A stretch of 64,000 nucleotides of DNA from DASUBV01 sp963725175 (GTDB lineage Bacteria; Actinomycetota; Actinomycetes; Streptosporangiales; Streptosporangiaceae). This document shows positions 45,011 through 52,391 of the stretch, piece after piece. The position numbers and the translations under genes were made by a program. The DNA lies in assembly GCA_963725175.1 (NCBI GenBank), contig CAVRXH010000006.1, forward strand, positions 6,138,001 to 6,202,000, given 5' to 3'. The notes beneath the pieces were generated by a model, which worked only from the letters and a program-made list of their open reading frames with translations, was not told the DNA's origin and ran no database searches. Positions within the stretch are counted from its first letter, which is position 1, and the number at the start of each line of letters is the position of its first letter.

Positions 45011-46572
45011 GGCCTGGGCTCGTATCGGTAGATGACGTAGGTGCCGGTGCCGTACGGGATGACCTGGACGACGCGGTACTGGCCGGAGGACTTCAGGTCG
45101 GCGGCTATCGCGTGGTCCAGGCTCATGGTGTCGGCATAGTTGAGCGCGACTAGCGTGAAGTAGCCGCGCCGGATGTACCGGGCGAAGGTGGCCGGGTCGC
45201 CGGCCCCGGTGACGCCGACCCTGCTGCTCGGGCTGCCCACGCTGCTGCCGTCCGGCAGCACGATGTTGCGGGTGGAGGACCAGCGCTGCCACTGGGTGCC
45301 GGCGGGCAGGTAGTACTCGGCGATGGACGGGTCCTCGACCAGCAGCCGGCCGGGGTTGGCGGCGACGAGCTGGCCGAACACCGCGGTGAAGCTGCCGGAG
45401 TTGGGCCAGGACGTGGCCATCTGCCAGGACTGGGTGGCGCCGAGCGCGGCGGGGAAGACCAGCGCGGCGGCGGTCGCCCCGGTGGTGAGCCGGTTCCACT
45501 GCGCCGGCGCGGCGTCGACGAACTGGTCGACGGCGTACCCGGCGGCCAGCGCGGCCAGCCAGGCGCCGATGGCGACGTGCTTGTTCAGCGACGCGGTGGT
45601 GTGCAGCAGCGCCTGCTCGGCGGGCACCAGCAGGGCGGCCACCGCGAGCAGCGCGAGCAGCGGCGCCGGCGCCGACCAGCGGTGCCTGATGAACCCGAGC
45701 ACCGCGCCGCCGATGGCGATCACGGTGATCAGCCCGGTCCACGACCAGGCGGCCGCCGCGACGGCGCCGGGCCCGTCGGCCCCGCCCGCCCTGGCCAGCG
45801 TGGTCATGGAGATGCCATGCAGGTAGGGGCGCCCGCCGAGGAGCACCCCGGCGAGCAGCAGCGTCGCCGCGACGGTGACCAGGGTGGCGCACCGGGTCGC
45901 GGCGGCCTTGCGCGGCGCGGGCCTGGGCAGGGTGGCCAGCACCAGCAGGACGATCACCGGGTCGAGGATCGCGGTGGCGTAGGCGGTCGCGTTCGCGGCG
46001 GCCATCGCGACCCCGGCGCCGACCATCCAGCCGGTCGCCTCCGCGGTGCCGGCGGCCCGGACCACGCACCAGGCCGACACGGCAAGCAGCAGCACGGACA
46101 GCGGGTCATAGGTGGCGAAGGCGCCCAGGTGCAGGGTCGGCCCGGCCAGCGCGAACAGGGCGGCGGCGAAGAACGCCGCCCTGGTGCCGAACAGCCGCCG
46201 GCCCGCCGAGTACAGCAGCACGGTGGTCGCCAGCATGAACGCCAGCGACAGGTACCGGGCGGCGGCCAGCCCGCCGGCGCTGTCGGCGAGCGCGCCAAGC
46301 GGCGGGTAAAGGACCGGCGCGCCGGAGAAGAACTCGGCGAACGGCGGCACCGGCGCGCCGTGCAGCCAGCCTGCCCACTCCCTGTGCCCGGCCCACAGGT
46401 AGAGCGCCTCGTCCTGGAACGCGGTGTCCGCGCTGGTCAGCCGCGCGGACAGCAGCCCCTGGACCACCAGCACGATGGCCAGCGGCCACCAGCTCAGCCA
46501 GCGGCCCGCGGCCGGCGCGGCGCCCGCGTCCTGCGTGGTGTCAGGGTCGGTGCGCGTGCTGCCGTAGCTCAT
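45007..46572 (-). CDS. GT39/ArnT-like membrane glycosyltransferase (module 1)
   Basis: 521 aa with about ten helices. The first extracytoplasmic loop has DTAFQDEALYLWAGH with D49 and D54-E55, the acidic signature of GT-C enzymes that use lipid-linked sugars. The shared block SGAPVLYPPLGALADS is also in the module-2 homologue at 50252. The soluble C-terminal region (~380-521) probably binds acceptor. It is first in an operon with the GT2 and GH26-like genes, preceded by the conserved 40-bp element (46675-46714). Role inferred: adding sugar to the polymer outside the membrane. Confidence 0.78.
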   Translation of the reverse strand: MSYGSTRTDPDTTQDAGAAPAAGRWLSWWPLAIVLVVQGLLSARLTSADTAFQDEALYLWAGHREWAGWLHGAPVPPFAEFFSGAPVLYPPLGALADSAGGLAAARYLSLAFMLATTVLLYSAGRRLFGTRAAFFAAALFALAGPTLHLGAFATYDPLSVLLLAVSAWCVVRAAGTAEATGWMVGAGVAMAAANATAYATAILDPVIVLLVLATLPRPAPRKAAATRCATLVTVAATLLLAGVLLGGRPYLHGISMTTLARAGGADGPGAVAAAAWSWTGLITVIAIGGAVLGFIRHRWSAPAPLLALLAVAALLVPAEQALLHTTASLNKHVAIGAWLAALAAGYAVDQFVDAAPAQWNRLTTGATAAALVFPAALGATQSWQMATSWPNSGSFTAVFGQLVAANPGRLLVEDPSIAEYYLPAGTQWQRWSSTRNIVLPDGSSVGSPSSRVGVTGAGDPATFARYIRRGYFTLVALNYADTMSLDHAIAADLKSSGQYRVVQVIPYGTGTYVIYRYEPRP

Positions 46573-46735
46573 GAGTCACCCCCGCTCCCCGGTGTCCCGG
46601 CGGGCCGCCGGGGAGCGCCTGCCGCCCCTGGCAGCCCCCGCGACGCGGCCCCGGCCGGCGCCGCCGGCCGTGCCGATATCCCCTGGACGGGGATATCCCA
46701 CATGAAAAGGTACTGGTCAGGGCGCGGACAGGGGT
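46573..46735. promoter_or_regulatory. Intermodule promoter region
   Basis: Lies between module 1 (starting at 46572) and the end of module 2 (46736). It contains the conserved 40-bp element and, next to it, a GC-rich hairpin-capable stretch (about 46600-46670). Likely promoter and operator of module 1 and terminator of module 2. Confidence 0.5.
46675..46714 (-). promoter_or_regulatory. Conserved polysaccharide-module element, copy 1
   Basis: Arms GATATCCCC and GGGGATATC flank TGGAC as a perfect 9-bp inverted repeat, followed by CATGAAAAGGTACT. The same 40-bp layout, 29 of 40 bases identical without gaps, lies before module 2 at 52095-52134. It is ~100 bp upstream of the GT39-like start. Probably an operator or a promoter recognised by a shared regulator. 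Confidence 0.65.
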
Positions 46736-47689
46736 TCATTTAGCGACTTTCGTGACGAGGGTGGCGCGGACGGCGGCGCGGAAGGCGGCCTGCGCGGCCG
46801 GGCTGTCCTGGATCTTCCAGTCCTGGTGGTAGATGCCGCCGTGCTGGGCGTTGTCGAACCAGACCAGGCCAAGCAGCCGGGACCTGGCCACGCCCGCGAA
46901 CAGCGCCGCGATCTTGGCGGCCTGCCCGGCGCGCGGCCCCACGGCGGTCTCGGCGAGCAGCACCGGCCTGCTGGTGAAGGAGCGGACCTGGTCAATAGTT
47001 CGGGCGAAAACGCGGGTGAAGGTGTCGGCGGGCCGGTAGAAGTAGCCGTCGATGCCCACCCACGTGACGTAGGAGGCGCCCGGCCACCAGGACCGGGCGG
47101 GGCCGGTGCTGCGCAGCGTGGCATTGATGGTCCACAGCCAGGTCACGTTGCGGGCGCCCTGGCCGCGGAACACGTCCACGACATGCCGCCAGGCGCGGAC
47201 GAACACCGCGGCGGGCACGTGCCGGTACCCCCAGGAGTACCAGGGGGCGTTCATCTCGTGGCCGAAGCCGATCACCACCGGGTGGCCGTAGTCGCGCACG
47301 CTGTCGGCGTAGGAGCGCAGGTAGGGGTCGTAGGCGCCGGAGGCGATCGCGGCGACCGAGGCGTAGCTGGGGTCGATCTGCACCAGCGGCACGCCGCCCC
47401 TGGCGCGCACCGTGCCGGCGAACCCGGCGGCGAACGGCTGCGCCCAGCCGCTGAAGTAGCCGACCAGGGCCGGCGGCCGCCCCGCCGCCGCCGCGAAGCT
47501 GGCCACCTGGCCGTAGCTGGCCGGCGCCCCGGCGGCGTAGACGCCGAGATAGGAGGCCGGGCGGGCGGGCAGCGGCGCGCTGGCGGCGGCCGGCGCCTGG
47601 CGCGCCGGACCGCCGAGCCTGGTGACCGCCAGGGCCACCGCGCCCGCCGCCACGACCAGCGCCGCCAGCATCACCAGCCTCGACCTCAC
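46736..47689 (-). CDS. GH26-like glycoside hydrolase, membrane anchored (module 2, second)
   Basis: 317 aa from the GTG at 47689 (overlapping the previous stop as GTGA). N-terminal anchor, then SYLGVYAAGAPASYGQV, YFSGWAQPF, VQIDPSYASVAAIASG, GFGHEMNAPWYSWG (Glu145, presumed acid/base), VTWLWTIN, and PVLLAETAVGP (Glu247, presumed nucleophile). The last ~60 residues hold GLVWFDNAQHGGIYHQDW. GH26 includes mannanases and related endo-acting enzymes. Retention of both catalytic Glu suggests activity, possibly trimming the polymer made by the adjacent GT2. Confidence 0.82.
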   Translation of the reverse strand: MRSRLVMLAALVVAAGAVALAVTRLGGPARQAPAAASAPLPARPASYLGVYAAGAPASYGQVASFAAAAGRPPALVGYFSGWAQPFAAGFAGTVRARGGVPLVQIDPSYASVAAIASGAYDPYLRSYADSVRDYGHPVVIGFGHEMNAPWYSWGYRHVPAAVFVRAWRHVVDVFRGQGARNVTWLWTINATLRSTGPARSWWPGASYVTWVGIDGYFYRPADTFTRVFARTIDQVRSFTSRPVLLAETAVGPRAGQAAKIAALFAGVARSRLLGLVWFDNAQHGGIYHQDWKIQDSPAAQAAFRAAVRATLVTKVAK

Positions 47690-48660
47690 CGTGACGCGGG
47701 GCTCTTGTACACGCGGGCGCCGCGCCGGAACGCGGCCAGCGCGGCCGGGCTGGACAGCCGCCAGTCGTGCGCCCCGATCGCGTCGAACCAGACGAAGCCG
47801 AGCAGCCCGTAGGCCCGGATCCCGGCGAACAGGTTCGCCAGCTTGGCCGGCTTGCCCGCCGCGGGCGCGGCGCCGGTCTCGGAGATCAGGACCGGGTCGT
47901 GGGTCAGCTGGCGGACGGCGGCGATGGTCGGCCCGAACAGCGGCGCGAAGCTCCACGGCGCCTTCAGGTAATAGCCGTCGATGCCCACCCAGGTCACGTA
48001 CTTCGCGCCCGGCCACCACGGCGCCGGCGGCGGGATCGCGTCGTGCACCCGGTCGATGATGTTGATCGTCCAGAGCCAGGTCACGTTCCCGGCCCCGAAC
48101 GAGCGGAACAGGGTGACGATGTGCCGCCAGGCGGCCACGAACGCGGCGGGGGAGGACCTGGTGTGGCCCCAGGAGTACCAGCTCCCGTTCATCTCGTGGC
48201 CGAAGCCCATGATGACCGGGCCCTTGTACCTGGCCACCGCCGCCGCGTAGGCGCTGAGGTAGGCGTCATAGCGGCCCTGCGCGATGGCGCGCAGGCTCAC
48301 GTTCACCGGCTCCATCTGCACCAGCGGCACCGCGCCGTGCGCGGCGGCGGACCTGGCGAACGACACCCGGAACGGCTCGAACCAGGAGCTGTAGTACATG
48401 GCCACGTCCGGCTTCACCCCGGTGGCCCTGCTGAACGCGGTGAGCCCGGCGTAGGAGTTAGGCGACGGCTTGGTGTAGATGCCCAGGTAGGTCTGCGGGC
48501 CGTGCGGCAGCCGCACCGGGATCGGCCCCGACGCCGCCGCCGGGTCCTGCCGCTCGTGCCTGACCACCGCCACGGTGGCGGCCGCCGCCACGATCACCGC
48601 CGCGCCCGCCAGCACGTACCGCAGCGCTCCCCGCCGCTGCCGTCTCCGGTGCTGCGTCAT
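47686..48660 (-). CDS. GH26-like glycoside hydrolase, membrane anchored (module 2, first)
   Basis: 324 aa. A basic N-tail and anchor helix (YVLAGAAVIVAAAATVAVV) precede TYLGIYTKPSPNSYAGL, YYSSWFEPFRVSF, GFGHEMNGSWYSWG (Glu156), VTWLWTIN and PVLISETGAAP (Glu261). It shares the fold with the neighbouring copy but differs in the sugar-facing segments (Met-Glu for Ile-Asp in LVQMEP). It starts in ATGA with the GT2 gene. Two tandem GH26-like genes in this module and one in module 1 imply expansion. Confidence 0.82.
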   Translation of the reverse strand: MTQHRRRQRRGALRYVLAGAAVIVAAAATVAVVRHERQDPAAASGPIPVRLPHGPQTYLGIYTKPSPNSYAGLTAFSRATGVKPDVAMYYSSWFEPFRVSFARSAAAHGAVPLVQMEPVNVSLRAIAQGRYDAYLSAYAAAVARYKGPVIMGFGHEMNGSWYSWGHTRSSPAAFVAAWRHIVTLFRSFGAGNVTWLWTINIIDRVHDAIPPPAPWWPGAKYVTWVGIDGYYLKAPWSFAPLFGPTIAAVRQLTHDPVLISETGAAPAAGKPAKLANLFAGIRAYGLLGFVWFDAIGAHDWRLSSPAALAAFRRGARVYKSPASR

Positions 48661-50252
48661 CTGGTCGCTCCTTCGGTGATCCGCGCATGGTTGCGCCGTG
48701 CGGTCAGGGCCATGCCGGTGATGAGGCTGGCGAGCAGGCCGGTGGCCAGCAGCGGCAGGAACTGCGCCCCGTGCCTGGCGAGCTGCCAGCCGGCCAGCCC
48801 GGTCCAGGCCAGGCAGGTGCCGCCGTTCCACAGCGTCAGGCCCGCCCAGATCCGCCTGGTGCCCGCCTTGCGCCCGCCGCTGCCACCGGTGGCCTGCCAG
48901 CCCATCCGCCTGCGGCGGCAGATGTCCCACAGCGCGAACAGGTGCGCCCACCCGTACAGCAGCTTGGCCATCAGCGCCGCGGGCCCGAACCGGCAGCGGT
49001 GCCAGGCCGGGAACACCACGATGTTGTAGATCATCGACGGCAGGATGAAGATGTAGTTCGCCAGCCGCACCCGCCCGTCCAGCTCGGTCAGCATCACCAG
49101 CGGGATGGCCGGGGCGACGAAGGTGAACAGCGCGGTGTGCACGTAGTAGCAGAACCCGGACAGGTAGCAGCACCTGGTCCGCCAGCGCATCTTCGTCGAC
49201 CAGAATTTCCGCGATCCGAGCAGCGACATCGACCCCGCGCACCAGCGGTACTGCTGGGTGAGGAACGAGTCCGGGTCGGACGGGCAAAGCCCCGCCGCCA
49301 GCGGCACCGGCACATAACGCAGGCCCCAGCCGGCCCGGCGCAGGTCAAAGCCGGTGTGCACGTCCTCGGAGTGCTCGATCAGCGTCGTGCCGCCGTTGGC
49401 CGCCAGTGCCGCCCGCCGGTAGATCGCGCACGAGCCCACGCAGATCGCGCCGTCGTGCCGGTCCCGCGACACCTGGACCAGCCGGTAGAACAGCTCCTGC
49501 ACCGCGCCCGCGCCCCGCTCCATCCAGGACAGCCGTCCCTCGGTGCGGAAGAACTGCGGGGACTGCACGATGCCGAGCGAGTCGTCCAGGCCGAAATAGG
49601 GCAGCAGCTCGGCGGGCAGGTCAGCGCGCGGCGCGAAGTCGGCGTCCAGGATCAGGATGAACTCGCCGGAGGACCTGGTGAAGCCGTGCCGCAGGTTCCC
49701 CGCCTTCTTCATCCAGCCCCGGTCGGGCCGGACCAGGTAGGCGAAGCCGAAGCCGGCCGCCAGCCGCCGGGTGTCCGCGCTGTCGCCGTCGTCCAGCACG
49801 TACGCGGTCGCCGCGCCCGGGTAGGCGCGGACCAGCTCGGCGACGTGCGTCCAGGTGTTCCGCAGCACCGCGGCCGGCTCGCCGCAGACCGGCAGGAAGA
49901 CATCAAGGGACGGGTGCCGCACCGGCCACCACGCCGCCACCAGGCGGCGGTGCGCCGGGTAGTCGAACCCCTTGGTGCCCAGGTTCACGCACAGCGAGAT
50001 CGCGTAGTAGCCGATGGTGAACACCACGAACGGCCCGAACGCCCAGGTCAGGGCCGGGGTGATGAACAGGAACCTGGACTGGCTGATCAGCAGCGCGCCG
50101 AAGCTGGCCAGCGAGGTGCGGATGATCAGCGCCAGGTTGCGGTCGGCGTACCTGGCCTTCTCCTCCTCGCCGGGCGCGGCGGGCAGCAGCAGTCCGTACC
50201 GCCGGTGCCGCCCCGGGCCGCTGGGCGCCAGCGACTGCTCGGCGGTGGCCAT
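48657..50252 (-). CDS. Cellulose-synthase-like GT2 glycosyltransferase (module 2)
   Basis: 531 aa. Same architecture as the 43364 gene: N-terminal helices, YVLDDG (D154-D155), LDADFAPRA (D203, D205), SPQFF, EDVHTG (E296, D297), QQYRW (333-337) and C-terminal helices. The N-tail is not Pro-rich. Two such polymerases in one locus may build different polymers or act as heteromers. TGATG contact with the upstream GT39-like gene. No PilZ domain seen. Confidence 0.88.
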   Translation of the reverse strand: MATAEQSLAPSGPGRHRRYGLLLPAAPGEEEKARYADRNLALIIRTSLASFGALLISQSRFLFITPALTWAFGPFVVFTIGYYAISLCVNLGTKGFDYPAHRRLVAAWWPVRHPSLDVFLPVCGEPAAVLRNTWTHVAELVRAYPGAATAYVLDDGDSADTRRLAAGFGFAYLVRPDRGWMKKAGNLRHGFTRSSGEFILILDADFAPRADLPAELLPYFGLDDSLGIVQSPQFFRTEGRLSWMERGAGAVQELFYRLVQVSRDRHDGAICVGSCAIYRRAALAANGGTTLIEHSEDVHTGFDLRRAGWGLRYVPVPLAAGLCPSDPDSFLTQQYRWCAGSMSLLGSRKFWSTKMRWRTRCCYLSGFCYYVHTALFTFVAPAIPLVMLTELDGRVRLANYIFILPSMIYNIVVFPAWHRCRFGPAALMAKLLYGWAHLFALWDICRRRRMGWQATGGSGGRKAGTRRIWAGLTLWNGGTCLAWTGLAGWQLARHGAQFLPLLATGLLASLITGMALTARRNHARITEGATR

Positions 50253-52000
50253 CAGGGACCGCTCCCGGCGGCCGGCTCGTAGATCCAGATCGTGTACTGC
50301 CCGGCCGACGAGCGAACCACCCGCGAGTGGTACCCGCCGGCCAGGTTCAGCTCCGCCGCGATCTCCCAGTCGGCCGGCCGGGTGCTCGCGAAGTCCAGCA
50401 CCACCACCGCGAAGTAGTGCGCCCTGATGGCCGCCCGGAAGGCGGCCAGGCCGGTCAGCGGGCGGGCCGCCCCCGGCGGGTCGTAGCGGAAGTAGCTGGT
50501 GCCCGACCAGCGGGTGACCGGCGTCACCGAGCGCAGGTAATAGGCAGGGATGGCCTCGTCCTCGGCGAGGTACTGGCCAGGATGAGCCTGAACGGCCGCG
50601 CGCAGGTAAGCCGTCAGCGAAGCCGAGTCCGGCCAGGACCTGGCCAGTTTCGCCGCCTGGGCCTGGCCCGCCCGCGCCGCCGGCCCCGCGACCGCCGCCA
50701 GCAGGACGACCGGCACCGCCAGCCGCAGCACCGGCCGGCCCGCGCCCGGCAGCAGCCTGGACAGCGCCGCGACGGCGTAGCCCGCCGCGATGGCGGCGAA
50801 CCAGAGCCCGAACCCGCAGTTCCTGGCCAGTGACACCGCCGTGTGCAGCCGCGCCTCATTCAGCGGCGCCGCCACCCCGAAGACCGCCAGGATCACCAGG
50901 GTCAGCGTCCGCACCCGGTCGTTCCCCCGCAGCGCCGACACCGCGATGCCGGCCGCCGCGAGCGCCACGACCGCCGCGATCCACGGCAGTGCCTCGGTGA
51001 GCACCTGAAGCGGCGGGTGCCCGCCGTGCCCGCGCGAGAACGTGGTGGTCAGCACGCCCGCCTGATAGCGCGGCCCGCCGATGGCGATCAGGGCGCTGAC
51101 CAGGCCGGTCGTCCCAGCCGCCAGGTAACCGCAGCGGGCGACCGCCGGCTTGGCGCCGCTCCGCCCGGCGATGGCCAGCCCGGCCAGCGCGATCACCGCC
51201 GGGTCGAACAGGATCGTCGAGTACTTGGTCGCGTTCGCCAGCGCGATCAGCAGCGCCCCGGCTACCAGCCGCAGCGCCGAGTCGTCCCGGTCCTGCGCCG
51301 AGACCACGCACCAGGCCGCCGCCGCGAGCAGCAGCAGGCCAAGCGCGTCGGCCGTCGCGAACGAGCCGAGCTGCAGGGCGGGCGCGCAGGCCGCGAACAG
51401 CGCCGCCGCGCAGGCCCCCGCCCGGCGGCCGAGCAGCCGGGTCGCGGTCGCCCACAGCAGCGCCGTCACGCCGAGTATGAAGGCCAGCGACAGCAGGCGC
51501 GCCGCCGCCAGCCCGCCCGCGCTGTCCGCCAGCGCGCCGAGCGGCGGGTACAGCACCGGGGCGCCGGAGAACCAGGTGGCGTAGGCCGGGGAGGGGCTGC
51601 CGTGCAGCCAGTGCGCGATCTCCGCGTGCCCGGCCGCCAGCGCGCTCGCCTCCGCGACGTACGCGGTGTTCACCCAGGCGAGCGGCGCCGACAGGGCGGC
51701 CTGCGCCGCCAGGATCACCGCGAGCAGCGCCCAGCGCAGCAGCGCGGGCCAGCGGGACGGTGCTGGCTCGCTGGGCGCGGCCTTCCCGCTGGGCGCGGGG
51801 GCGTCCGGCTCGGTGCCGGGCAGGGCATCGGGCGGGGTCGTGGAATCCGGCTGGGTGAGCGGGACCTGGCGGATGGCCGGGAACGGCGGGGCGGCAGGCA
51901 GGGTCGCCGGAGTCCCGGAACGCCGCGCGACATCTGTCAGCACAGCCATCCCGGCCGCCTGCGACTCCGCGAAACGCGCGGCCGCCGGGCGGTCGTCCAT
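50252..52000 (-). CDS. GT39/ArnT-like membrane glycosyltransferase (module 2)
   Basis: 582 aa from the ATG at 52000, preferred over 52057 because AGGTGGGGG lies upstream and the distance to the conserved element then matches module 1. A Pro-rich tail (~1-100) is followed by about ten helices. The shared block SGAPVLYPPLGALADS is present, but the first-loop acidic motif is degenerate (NTAYVAEASALAAGH in place of D-E-A-L-Y-L-W). So catalysis at this GT-C site is doubtful, and the protein may have a changed donor or a structural role. Confidence 0.72.
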   Translation of the reverse strand: MDDRPAAARFAESQAAGMAVLTDVARRSGTPATLPAAPPFPAIRQVPLTQPDSTTPPDALPGTEPDAPAPSGKAAPSEPAPSRWPALLRWALLAVILAAQAALSAPLAWVNTAYVAEASALAAGHAEIAHWLHGSPSPAYATWFSGAPVLYPPLGALADSAGGLAAARLLSLAFILGVTALLWATATRLLGRRAGACAAALFAACAPALQLGSFATADALGLLLLAAAAWCVVSAQDRDDSALRLVAGALLIALANATKYSTILFDPAVIALAGLAIAGRSGAKPAVARCGYLAAGTTGLVSALIAIGGPRYQAGVLTTTFSRGHGGHPPLQVLTEALPWIAAVVALAAAGIAVSALRGNDRVRTLTLVILAVFGVAAPLNEARLHTAVSLARNCGFGLWFAAIAAGYAVAALSRLLPGAGRPVLRLAVPVVLLAAVAGPAARAGQAQAAKLARSWPDSASLTAYLRAAVQAHPGQYLAEDEAIPAYYLRSVTPVTRWSGTSYFRYDPPGAARPLTGLAAFRAAIRAHYFAVVVLDFASTRPADWEIAAELNLAGGYHSRVVRSSAGQYTIWIYEPAAGSGP

Positions 52001-52391
52001 GGGCCCCCACCTGTAAACCATCACAGTCGCGCGGGGGGTGCTCAGCTTGCTGGCCACCCCCCGCGGCCCGTGCTCGTGGCCTGGTCGCCACGGCGATACC
52101 CCCCGGACAGGACTACCGCCTATGAGAAAGTACTAAATCGGCCCATGGGTGGAAGTGAGTTCGCGGATATTACACCCAAGACCTGACCGGAAACCCCGCT
52201 ATATACGGGTAATACACATCTCTCGTGCATAACAGACAGTGATCATGGCAGCACGATCAGCGGCCTGACCAGCGTGTACGCTCAGTAGTATTACCCTGAC
52301 AACAGGTGATTTGGCTTGAATTAAATGGTCTCGTATGCTGCGCTGTCCGTCATGGGTTCGCGCCGACGGGCGCACCCTGGGGGATGGGGCT
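52001..52391. promoter_or_regulatory. Divergent intergenic region between polysaccharide module 2 and the anchored repeat protein
   Basis: Contains the conserved element copy 2 (52095-52134). From about 52180 to 52335 the DNA is AT-richer than its neighbours and likely holds the promoter of the 52392 gene. No coding region is seen. Confidence 0.5.
52095..52134 (-). promoter_or_regulatory. Conserved polysaccharide-module element, copy 2
   Basis: GATACCCCCC, GGAC and a degenerate right arm align base for base with copy 1 at 46675-46714, ending TATGAGAAAGTACT. The left arm and the GAAAGTACT-like end are best conserved. It lies ~95 bp from the GT39-like start, as in module 1. Confidence 0.6.
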
